Assembly (NCBI GenBank): GCA_030041045.1 | Contig: JASHOQ010000072.1 | Span: 1 to 61,918 of the forward strand | Reading direction: 5' to 3' | DNA from: Acidobacteriaceae bacterium | Lineage (GTDB): Bacteria; Acidobacteriota; Terriglobia; Terriglobales; Acidobacteriaceae | Length of the DNA: 61,918 nucleotides | Shown here: one piece after another, positions 16,949-24,069 of the stretch | Layout: each line of letters begins with the position of its first letter | How positions within the stretch are numbered: position 1 is the stretch's first letter | Translations under genes and position numbers: made by a program | The notes under the pieces: generated by a model | Databases searched by the model: none | What the model was told of the DNA's origin: nothing | Seen by the model: the letters and a program-made list of their open reading frames with translations, nothing else

Positions 16949-18097
16949 CTACTTGAATTTGCCGACGATCTCTTTGGCTAGCGCTAATGCCTGCAGGATG
17001 TAGCCGATGCTCAGCACGCTGGCTACTTTTCTGTTAAACGGGAAGACGCTTGTCTCGTAGATTCCCTTTGCCAGCATGTTCAAGTCCTGCAAGGTTTTCA
17101 AATTCTCATACCTCGCTTTGTTCTCACCGGTTTCTGAGAGGTGATCTTCGATCCCTTTCAGCTGACCATTCAGGAGCCGCTCGACCGGGGATAGGCGCGA
17201 CAACTGCGCTCTTCGAACTTCAATACTCACGTGAAGCAGTGGATCGATGACAATGAGAGGCAGAAAGACGACAATGCCCAGAGCTGCCAGCCAGAATCCG
17301 GGAAAGTCTTCGATGCCCAGGTAGCCGTGCCAGATAGTAATGTAGGCTGCGGTCACGCAGAAGGCGCACACCAGCAGCAACAGGAGAAGGAGGTTGCCTA
17401 ACTTCGCAAACCCATTGCAGCCATCGGGGTGAAATGGCCTGAGGTGAACGCCGTTTGCAACAAGGCGTCCGATGGAATATTGAGCAACGGCAAGCATATA
17501 TAAGGAGTGCGTGCCAAAAAAAATTACCAGCACGACTCCGCAGGCGAGCAAGACGCCAGCCGGTCCGTATTGAGGATTTCCCCACCAGCCAATCGTTGAG
17601 CGCCCGTTGAGATAAAGTGCCATTCCGCATGAGCCGGCGATAAGGGCAATAGGCAACAGGACGGCGCGATTTCCGACGAGTCTTTCCATGTGGGCGCGTT
17701 CGGCCTGGATACTTTGGACATTTGTCTTGATCAGGTCCGGATCGCTCACTGCCTTATAGACGTTCATGAGTTCCGCCAGAGCCATGATGCAAAGCGTGCC
17801 TCCGAGCGAGACCACCACGGCCATGTAAAAATGAGTCAAGTCCTTGAGATATGGTGAGGAGACGGCTCTCCTTCCAACGGTTTGCGTAAACACGTTGAGC
17901 GAGATGCGCGTATGAACATCGCCTGTGGGATAGGTGATCAGAACACCTTCGAAAGCGCACGTAAAAAGCGGAAGCAAGTAGTAACCGGAAAAGATGATCA
18001 ATCCCCACCAGACCAGCGGCAATTGGAGCCGCCGTTGCAGCTTTCCTATCACGGGGAGGCGCTCCAGCAAGGATTGCGATGCGTCACTCGTTACCAT
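16949..18097 (-). CDS. Multi-pass membrane protein of unknown function
   Basis: A 382-residue protein with about six to seven predicted membrane helices, for example LVWWGLIIFSGYYLLPLF, YMAVVVSLGGTLCIMAL, VLLACGVVLVIFF and LGNLLLLLLLVCAFCVTA. It has a long cytoplasmic-looking C-terminal helix region (SRLSPVERLLNGQLKGIEDH). The start at 18097 is set by GGAGGAG about six bases upstream; the frame continues upstream to 18232 without protein-like character. I do not recognise the family. A 60-base piece of its own coding sequence is repeated just upstream of its start (see the fossil feature). It converges with the barrel protein gene. Confidence 0.7.
   Translation of the reverse strand: MVTSDASQSLLERLPVIGKLQRRLQLPLVWWGLIIFSGYYLLPLFTCAFEGVLITYPTGDVHTRISLNVFTQTVGRRAVSSPYLKDLTHFYMAVVVSLGGTLCIMALAELMNVYKAVSDPDLIKTNVQSIQAERAHMERLVGNRAVLLPIALIAGSCGMALYLNGRSTIGWWGNPQYGPAGVLLACGVVLVIFFGTHSLYMLAVAQYSIGRLVANGVHLRPFHPDGCNGFAKLGNLLLLLLLVCAFCVTAAYITIWHGYLGIEDFPGFWLAALGIVVFLPLIVIDPLLHVSIEVRRAQLSRLSPVERLLNGQLKGIEDHLSETGENKARYENLKTLQDLNMLAKGIYETSVFPFNRKVASVLSIGYILQALALAKEIVGKFK
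17768..17827 (-). repeat. 60-bp internal copy matching the fossil fragment at 18114-18173
   Basis: This part of the membrane protein gene is repeated 286 bases further right in the same orientation, with five mismatches and no gaps. Most substitutions are silent or conservative in the shared reading frame, which argues for paralogous coding origin rather than chance. Confidence 0.8.
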
Positions 18098-18221
18098 CGT
18101 CGCTCCTCCAGCCGAATTCCGCGAGAGCCATGATGCGAAGGGTGCCTCTGAGCGAGACCACCACGGCCATGTATGCGCCGAAGATTTGCATGGGATTGTT
18201 CGAGGCCGCGGCCGGACCCAT
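18084..18221 (-). pseudogene. Fossil fragment of a paralogue of the adjacent membrane protein gene
   Basis: A 45-codon frame starting MGPAAASNNPMQIFGAYM and ending in TGA 14 bases inside the intact gene encodes YMAVVVSLRGTLRIMALAE. Only two residues differ from the internal helix YMAVVVSLGGTLCIMALAE of the intact protein. At DNA level 18114-18173 and 17768-17827 match over 60 ungapped bases with five differences. The simplest reading is that a tandem paralogue once stood upstream and lost its beginning and end. A small expressed peptide cannot be excluded. Confidence 0.65.
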
Positions 18222-18568
18222 GTGACATTCACTGTACACCCGACTGTAAGATTGCCCGCGGAATACTAGCCCTTTTCGCTCAAGCCGGATGGGTACCCAG
18301 ATGCCCGATTGCGAGTTTTTGTTCGCGGCGGCGCAGGGTGGCGAACAATGCCTTCAATGCCGGTCGACCACTTGCGCCCGCTGGGCAACGCCGTCCCCGC
18401 AGAGGCTACAGCGGTTTCACAGTTGCTGTATCCCGAAGCCGCAGATGCTAAGTGGCTTTTTCACCAAGAAAAAGCCACCTTCCGCAAGTGTGAAATACGG
18501 CTACATGTACTGTGGAACCGCTCTAAAGGGCAGCTCCTTGCCGAGATGCGATACTCAGATGGAGCTCC
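18222..18568. other. Intergenic region carrying a MITE upstream of the peroxidase gene
   Basis: Bases 18222-18406 show no supportable gene. 18407-18525 is the palindromic element described separately, leaving only 43 bases between it and the first possible ATG of the peroxidase. Open frames running through here translate the element and are not evidence of a gene. Confidence 0.6.
18407..18525 (+). mobile_element. MITE-like palindromic element, copy A
   Basis: The 119-bp element is bounded by TA on both sides and has 17-base terminal inverted repeats, TACAGCGGTTTCACAGT against TAGAGCGGTTCCACAGT (15 of 17 match). At its centre is a perfect 11-bp hairpin, GTGGCTTTTTC (18452-18462) and GAAAAAGCCAC (18468-18478). 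A further internal inverted pair (TTTCACAGTTGC and its complement) nests around it, imperfect in this copy. The same sequence recurs inverted at 54886-55004 with three mismatches plus differences outside. TA-bounded short elements without a transposase are typical of IS630/Tc1-mariner-type MITEs; that family link is inference. Confidence 0.85.
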
Positions 18569-19687
18569 ATGCGCAGCAGGATGGAAGAAATGGACGCCCC
18601 CAGCCAGCTCAACGAGGTTGTACTTTCGCAAGCCGTGGTCGGTCCGCTTACGCGGGCGGCCATCTTCCTGGTGCTGTGTATCCGCCAGGACGCGGATGCA
18701 TACACACGTCTGCGCGCCTTTTGCGCAGACCTCTCCGGGCTGATACGCGCAGTCGATTTTCGCGACGTGGAGGCGGGCCTTGCCTGCGTTGCCGGATTCG
18801 GGTCGGATGCCTGGGCCAAGCTCTTCGGAGCGCCGCGCCCCGCTGAGCTTCACTCGTTTCAGGAGATTCGTTCCGGGGCACGCTGTGCCGTCTCCACTCC
18901 AGGTGACATCTTCTTCCACATCCGCGCCAAGCGCATGGACCTGTGCTTCGAGCTGGCGACACAGATTATGGACAATATCGGAGATGTGGTCGCAGTGACC
19001 GACGAAGTGCACGGATTTCGCTATTTCGACGACCGCGATGTGCTGGGCTTCGTCGACGGCACGGAGAATCCGCGGGGAGATGCGGCGCGCGATGCGGCGA
19101 TCGTCGGCAGTGAAGACCCGGCCTTTGCTGGCGGCAGCTACGTCATCGTGCAGAAGTACCTCCACGACCTGAAAGCGTGGAATGCGCTTCCGGTTGAGAC
19201 GCAGGAACGGATTGTCGGCCGGCGCAAGCTCTCGGACGTGGAATTGAGCGACGCAGACAAGCCCGCATACGCACACAACGCCCTCACCACCATTGAAGAG
19301 AACGGGCGCCAGTTGCAGATTCTGCGAGACAACATGCCTTTCGGGCGTCCGGGACACAGCGAATTCGGCACTTACTTTATCGGGTACAGCCGCACGCCGC
19401 GGATCACCGAGAGGATGCTGGAGAATATGTTCATCGGCAACCCGCCCGGTAACTACGACCGGCTGCTCGACTTCAGCCGCCCCGTGACCGGCAGCCTGTT
19501 CTTCGTGCCATCGGCCACGTTCCTCGACAACGTTACTGCTGCTCGACCGGACGCCGCGAAAAGCACAGATATGCCGTCTGCCCCATCGCAATCGCCCCTG
19601 CCGTCGCCAGCGATTTTACCTGCGCCCGTCGCCGTGCTCCACACATCTCTCAGGATAGGATCACTGAAGGGAGAGAAAGATGAATAA
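18569..19687 (+). CDS. DyP-type heme peroxidase with encapsulin targeting tail
   Basis: The 372-residue protein belongs to the dye-decolourising peroxidase family. It shows the diagnostic GxxDG motif as GFVDGTENP (Asp163), a likely proximal heme ligand His236 in YAHN, and the distal Arg275 in GYSRTP. Residues after about 325 form a Pro/Ala/Ser-rich linker. The end, SLRIGSLKGEKDE, matches the known cargo-loading peptide of encapsulated DyPs (IGSLKG core). The stop codon overlaps the encapsulin start by eight bases, so the shell gene is translationally coupled. The reaction is heme-dependent oxidation of substrates with hydrogen peroxide inside a protein nanocompartment. Alternative starts exist at 18581 and 18590; none has a strong ribosome binding site. 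A MITE ends 43 bases upstream. Confidence 0.93.
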   Translation: MRSRMEEMDAPSQLNEVVLSQAVVGPLTRAAIFLVLCIRQDADAYTRLRAFCADLSGLIRAVDFRDVEAGLACVAGFGSDAWAKLFGAPRPAELHSFQEIRSGARCAVSTPGDIFFHIRAKRMDLCFELATQIMDNIGDVVAVTDEVHGFRYFDDRDVLGFVDGTENPRGDAARDAAIVGSEDPAFAGGSYVIVQKYLHDLKAWNALPVETQERIVGRRKLSDVELSDADKPAYAHNALTTIEENGRQLQILRDNMPFGRPGHSEFGTYFIGYSRTPRITERMLENMFIGNPPGNYDRLLDFSRPVTGSLFFVPSATFLDNVTAARPDAAKSTDMPSAPSQSPLPSPAILPAPVAVLHTSLRIGSLKGEKDE

Positions 19688-20492
19688 CCTCCATCGGGAG
19701 CTGGCGCCCATATCCGACTCGGCATGGGCGCAGATCGAAGAAGAGACGACGAGAACGCTCAAGCGCTACCTGGCCGGCCGGCGCGTCGTGGACGTTCCTT
19801 CGCCGGGGGGAATCGCGTTGCCCGGGGTTGGGACAGGGCACCTGAAGCCGATCTCCGCTCCCGCAGAAGGCATCGTCGCTCGACTGCGCGAGGTGAAGCC
19901 GCTGGTGGAATTGCGGGTTCCGTTTGAGCTGTCGCGCCCGATGATCGACGATGTGGAACGCGGTTCCGACGACTCCGACTGGCAGCCTGCGAAGGACGCC
20001 GCCAGAAAGCTGGCCTTTGCGGAAGATCGGGCTATTTTCAATGGATACCATGGAGCCGATATCCAGGGTATCCGGGAAAGTACCAGCAACCCGATTGAGA
20101 CATTGCCTGCGGATGTGCGGGCTTATCCAGATGCAGTTGCACACGCGCTGAGCCAGTTGCGGCTGGTCGGCGTCAATGGGCCGTATTCGGTTTTGCTGGG
20201 CGCCGACGAATATACGGCTCTGGCCGAAACGCGCGATCACGGCTATCCCGTGCTCGAGCATGTGAAACGCATCGTGGAGGGCAGCCTGATCTGGGCGCCG
20301 GCAATTGAAGGTGCGTTCGTGGTGACCACGCGAGGCGGCGACTTCGAGCTCAACCTCGGCCAGGATGTTTCGATCGGCTATCTCAGTCACTCCGATTCCG
20401 CCGTGCAGCTGTATCTTCAGGAAACCTTCGTGTTCCGCGTGCTTACCACTGAAGCTGCCGTTGCCCTGTCGCCATCAAAGAAGTCTTCGTGA
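19680..20492 (+). CDS. Family 1 encapsulin shell protein (linocin M18/CFP29 type)
   Basis: The 270-residue product has the hallmark encapsulin start MNNLHRELAPIS followed by TRTLKRYLAGRRVVDV. It also shows the HK97-fold segments RARE in other families, such as ELSRPMIDDVERG, KLAFAEDRAIFNGY and VLLGADEYTAL. Length equals the family norm (about 265-270). It assembles into an icosahedral nanocompartment that packages cargo through the C-terminal peptide seen on the preceding DyP peroxidase. The ATG lies inside the last codons of the peroxidase gene (8-base overlap) with GGGAGA upstream. The system is expected to be cytosolic and linked to oxidative stress defence. Confidence 0.95.
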   Translation: MNNLHRELAPISDSAWAQIEEETTRTLKRYLAGRRVVDVPSPGGIALPGVGTGHLKPISAPAEGIVARLREVKPLVELRVPFELSRPMIDDVERGSDDSDWQPAKDAARKLAFAEDRAIFNGYHGADIQGIRESTSNPIETLPADVRAYPDAVAHALSQLRLVGVNGPYSVLLGADEYTALAETRDHGYPVLEHVKRIVEGSLIWAPAIEGAFVVTTRGGDFELNLGQDVSIGYLSHSDSAVQLYLQETFVFRVLTTEAAVALSPSKKSS

Positions 20493-20595
20493 TCAAGTAC
20501 GTGGACGACTGGGCGCCGGCGCTCGGAGTTTCCTTGCGATTGGACGGTGATAAGGAATGCAAGCCCTTGCTGGCGCGCTGGAGCGGCAGCCTGGC

Positions 20596-23271
20596 TCAAC
20601 GAGCGCCGCTGCTTTCGGCCTGGATGGCCTTTTTGTTCCGCGCTAGGTCCTCGGATACGAGCTGTGGGGCATCGCGCTGGTTGCCCAGGAGAAGTCCCTT
20701 CGCCTTTGCGTCCTCAAATGCCGGCAGGGACTGTCCGAAGCAGGATTGTGCGAGACGCAACAACCGCATCTTTTCCTTATGATCGGCCGTTGTCTCCGCG
20801 ATGCCCATGTAATCGTTGCCGAGATCGTCCCGAACGTCCGCGAGATTGACGCGAGCTTCGGAGTCGCCCGGATTCGCGGCGAGGAGGCTCGAGATATTGG
20901 CCAGCTCGCGAAGGTTGTAGGCGAGGGCAGCTCGCGGCTTGTTCTCCTGGCGAAGGATGTTTCCGAGCTGATCGCAGGTATTCGCCAATCCCCGTCGCGC
21001 TCTCTCATCGTGAGGATCGGCATCCACAAGCGCCTGCCGCATCTTAAGCACATCGAGATAGTTTTCAAGCGCCGCGGTTGGATTACCCTGTTTGTTATAA
21101 ATGAAGCCCATGTCGCTCAGCGTCAGGCTGATGGAGTAGCGCAGTTGGGGGTCGTCGGGATGCGCCGAAAGAAGTGCTTTGTCCAGCGCGAGCGCCGCTT
21201 GGTATTCGGCGAGGGCCTGAGGGTACTGGTGATTGAGGATCAGCAGCGCGCCCACTCTTTTGTGCGCGTAGGATAGATGGGTGCGAAACTCCTCGCTTGG
21301 CGCCCGATCCTCAAGCTGTTGCTGCAGCTTCAAATCCTCCTGCTGATCTTTCAACGCGGAGCTGAAATCATTCTGGTCATAGTCGAGCATCGCACGATGC
21401 TCATAGCAGAGCGCCAGCGCGTCAAGAAACACGTCATTCGCCGGCTCTTTGGAGACCAGGGTCGCGGCAATGCCCATCGATTTCTGAAAATAGCTCGCAG
21501 CCAGTCCGTGATCGATTGCGGCGTATGCGAAGCCAAGATTGTCGTAGGATTGCTGTAACTCATGCTGCGCCTCGAGGTCAGTCGGACTGGCCCGCAGAAT
21601 GGCTTCGCGCAGGCTTACGGCTTTGCGAAAGCTTTCAATGGCAGATTTCGTCTCTCCCAGGTTGGGCCCGCGCGGGTCTCCCTGGATGCTCGCCAGCCGC
21701 TCGTAACCTGTCGCCAGTTCGCGGAGCAAAGAAAGATCATTCCCGCCTTCCTGCGAGAGCCGGTCCAGATAAAGCTGCGCGCTGCTGACCACCAATTGCC
21801 GCGCCTGGGTGGTACCGGGGACCTTTTTGATTGCATCGTCAATGGGAAAGAGCAGTGCATGCGAGAGCTCCCTGACATCGTTGAAGCGGCTCTCGGCTCG
21901 AGCCCGGTCGGCGCGGGCAATGCGCGCCTCGCGCAGCGTGACCGCAAGCGCCAGCAAGACCGTCGCCGCCACTACGGCTGCTGCTGCGGTGCCGGCGCGA
22001 TGACGCCGAACGAATTTTGCCGTCAGATACCGGACCGTATCCTTGCGTGCGATTACAGGCAAATGCTCGAGGTGCCGTCGAATGTCCTCCTGAAACTGCT
22101 CGACTGATCCATACCGGCGCCCGGGCTCCTTGCGCAGCACCATCAGCAGAATATTGTCGAGGTCGCCGGAGAGACGCTTGCGCAATTTTTCCGGAGAGCC
22201 GTCGCGCACCTCGCTGATGCCCGTAGGCGTGATCGCAGCCCGCTCAGGTTTGATGTCGATGGCTTCAGAACGCGTGACGGCGATGCTGGGTTTCTCCGGC
22301 TCCGTCTCGCAAACCGCTCGCGCAATCTCCTGCGGCGTCAGCCTGCTTACCGGGTAGGGTCTGTGTCCGGTAAGGAGCTCGTAGAGCACCACTCCCAGGG
22401 AATACACATCGCTGGCGGTGGTCACCGGTTCACCCTTGATTTGCTCCGGGCTGGCGTATCCGGGAGTCAGGGCGCGGAACAGGGTCACCGTCGTCTGACT
22501 GCTGTCGAGAGTTTCCGCCGCATTCACAATCTTGGCGATGCCGAAGTCGAGGAGCTTAGGCGTGCCGTCAACCGTAACCAGAATATTACCGGGCTTGATG
22601 TCGCGATGAATCACTAGCCTCTGGTGGGCGAATTGAACCGCCGCGCAAACCTCAAGGAAAAGTTGCAGGCGCTCGGTGGTTGTCAGGCGTTGCCGGTCGC
22701 AGTACTTGTCGATCGGTTCTCCTTCGATCAGCTCCATCACAAAGTAAGGCAGGCCGCTGTCCGTTGAGCCGCCGTCAAGCAGCCGGGCAATATTAGGGTG
22801 GTCGAGATTGGCCAGGATCTGGCGCTCGTTCCGGAAGTGGCTGACTACGGATTGGGCATCCTGTCCTGCGCGCACCAGCTTGATGGCCACCTGCTTCTGG
22901 TATTGGTCGTCGGCGCGGACCGCGCGGTATACCTCACCCATGCCCCCGCTTCCGATCAGTTCCAGGATCTGGTAGCTTCCCAGTCTCCGGCCGATCATCG
23001 AAGCAGACTCGAACGCCGAAGGGTGAGTTTCGCCGGATTGGGTTGGCTGCGCGCCGTCGACTTGCGCCGCGAGTCTGCCCGCGACCCCAAGCGCGGAGGT
23101 TTCAATGAAATCCCGGGCTCTGCTTGCGTGAGCCAGGAGCGAGTCGACTTCGCGGCGGAGAACTTCATCTTGGCCGCAGGAGGCCTGGAGGAACTCCGCA
23201 CGCTGGTCCTCGTCCAGTTCCAGCGCGCGCTGGCAGACGTCTTCCACTCGAAGCCAAAGTTCAGGCTCCAT
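20596..23271 (-). CDS. Transmembrane serine/threonine protein kinase with TPR domain
   Basis: The 891-residue protein contains a PknB-like kinase domain at about residues 100-370. It shows the glycine loop GSGGMGEVYRA, the ATP-binding lysine in VAIKLV, the catalytic loop HRDIKPGNIL and DFGIAK. A helix at about 430-455 (AAAVVAATVLLALAVTL) spans the membrane, and the C-terminal half is rich in TPR-like helices (LQHELQQSYDNLGFAYAAID and PRAALAYNLRELANISSLL). The N-terminal ~90 residues match the short helical domain often found in such Acidobacteriota/Planctomycete kinases. It starts two bases after the stop of the sigma-factor gene, so the two form an operon. The kinase probably controls the activity of the sigma factor or its regulators, an inference from synteny. 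Confidence 0.9.
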   Translation of the reverse strand: MEPELWLRVEDVCQRALELDEDQRAEFLQASCGQDEVLRREVDSLLAHASRARDFIETSALGVAGRLAAQVDGAQPTQSGETHPSAFESASMIGRRLGSYQILELIGSGGMGEVYRAVRADDQYQKQVAIKLVRAGQDAQSVVSHFRNERQILANLDHPNIARLLDGGSTDSGLPYFVMELIEGEPIDKYCDRQRLTTTERLQLFLEVCAAVQFAHQRLVIHRDIKPGNILVTVDGTPKLLDFGIAKIVNAAETLDSSQTTVTLFRALTPGYASPEQIKGEPVTTASDVYSLGVVLYELLTGHRPYPVSRLTPQEIARAVCETEPEKPSIAVTRSEAIDIKPERAAITPTGISEVRDGSPEKLRKRLSGDLDNILLMVLRKEPGRRYGSVEQFQEDIRRHLEHLPVIARKDTVRYLTAKFVRRHRAGTAAAAVVAATVLLALAVTLREARIARADRARAESRFNDVRELSHALLFPIDDAIKKVPGTTQARQLVVSSAQLYLDRLSQEGGNDLSLLRELATGYERLASIQGDPRGPNLGETKSAIESFRKAVSLREAILRASPTDLEAQHELQQSYDNLGFAYAAIDHGLAASYFQKSMGIAATLVSKEPANDVFLDALALCYEHRAMLDYDQNDFSSALKDQQEDLKLQQQLEDRAPSEEFRTHLSYAHKRVGALLILNHQYPQALAEYQAALALDKALLSAHPDDPQLRYSISLTLSDMGFIYNKQGNPTAALENYLDVLKMRQALVDADPHDERARRGLANTCDQLGNILRQENKPRAALAYNLRELANISSLLAANPGDSEARVNLADVRDDLGNDYMGIAETTADHKEKMRLLRLAQSCFGQSLPAFEDAKAKGLLLGNQRDAPQLVSEDLARNKKAIQAESSGAR

Positions 23272-23273
23272 AC

Positions 23274-23843
23274 TCAGCTTGCTCCGCTCATCTCCCGCAA
23301 CAGCCAGATCTTTGCCAGTCGCCAGTCGCGCGCAACCGTCTCGCCCGAGACTTTGAGAACTTCGGCGGTTTCCTCAATGCTCAATCCGCCAAAAAACCGC
23401 AACTCCACCACCTTGCCCTTTCTTTCGTCCACGCCAGCCAGCCCCCGGAGTGCATCGTCCAGGGCCACCAGATTCACGTCCTCCCGGCCGACAACGGGGA
23501 CTTCGTCGAGAGAAACATGAGGGGCATCGCCGCCTCGTTTCTGGTAGTTTCGAGAGCGCGCGAAATCGACCAGAATGCGCCGCATCAACTGTGCCGAGAC
23601 CGCGAAAAAGTGCGCCCGGTCCTGCCACCTCACCCGGCCACAATCCACCAGCCGCAGATAAACCTCGTTTACCAGCGCCGTGGTTTGCAGCGTGTGGTCG
23701 CTCCGTTCCTTCGCCATGTAGCGCCGCGCCACCTGGTGCAATTCCTTGTAAACCAGGGGCGTGAGCTTTTCCAGAGCGTTTTGATCGCCGGCGCTCCAGG
23801 CTCTGAGCAGCTCCGTCACTTCGTGGGTCGAAGGCAGGGTCAC
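23274..23843 (-). CDS. ECF-like RNA polymerase sigma factor (kinase-associated, Acidobacteria type)
   Basis: The 189-residue protein has sigma region 2 (LLRAWSAGDQNALEKLTPLV, LVNEVYLRLVD and FFAVSAQLMRRILVDFAR) and region 4 (VVELRFFGGLSIEETAEVL followed by SGETVARDWRLAKIWL). These match the ECF subfamily usually paired with Ser/Thr kinases. The start is GTG at 23843, with GGAGG five bases upstream. It lies directly before the kinase gene in one operon. It should redirect RNA polymerase to a stress- or surface-related regulon; the divergent large RCC1/TIG gene is a possible target, not shown. Confidence 0.92.
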   Translation of the reverse strand: MTLPSTHEVTELLRAWSAGDQNALEKLTPLVYKELHQVARRYMAKERSDHTLQTTALVNEVYLRLVDCGRVRWQDRAHFFAVSAQLMRRILVDFARSRNYQKRGGDAPHVSLDEVPVVGREDVNLVALDDALRGLAGVDERKGKVVELRFFGGLSIEETAEVLKVSGETVARDWRLAKIWLLREMSGAS

Positions 23844-24069
23844 GCGGGCCTCCGGCGGGGGATTCCATTATTGCAGCAGAATCGGTATGCGGCCTAGCCC
23901 CTGGGGTCATACGGCCATTCTCAGCCAGGTCCGCTCGCAAATATTCTTTCTCATCGATTACTGGTTTCGCCGGCTTTTCCCGCCTCAATAAGTAAAAGCA
24001 ATAACGATGTACTGGCGCTCCGGCCGCGGGACAGGCCGCGGACTCTCCCTTGAGCGGAAGGAGACGGGA

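Noticed and set aside
18461..19591. 376-codon minus-strand frame
   Set aside because: Antisense to the DyP peroxidase and running into the MITE; no motifs.
20489..20782. GTG-started frame overlapping the encapsulin stop (ATGA-like overlap)
   Set aside because: The overlap looks like coupling, but two thirds of the frame lies antisense to the kinase gene and no family is recognised. A third operon member is not supportable.
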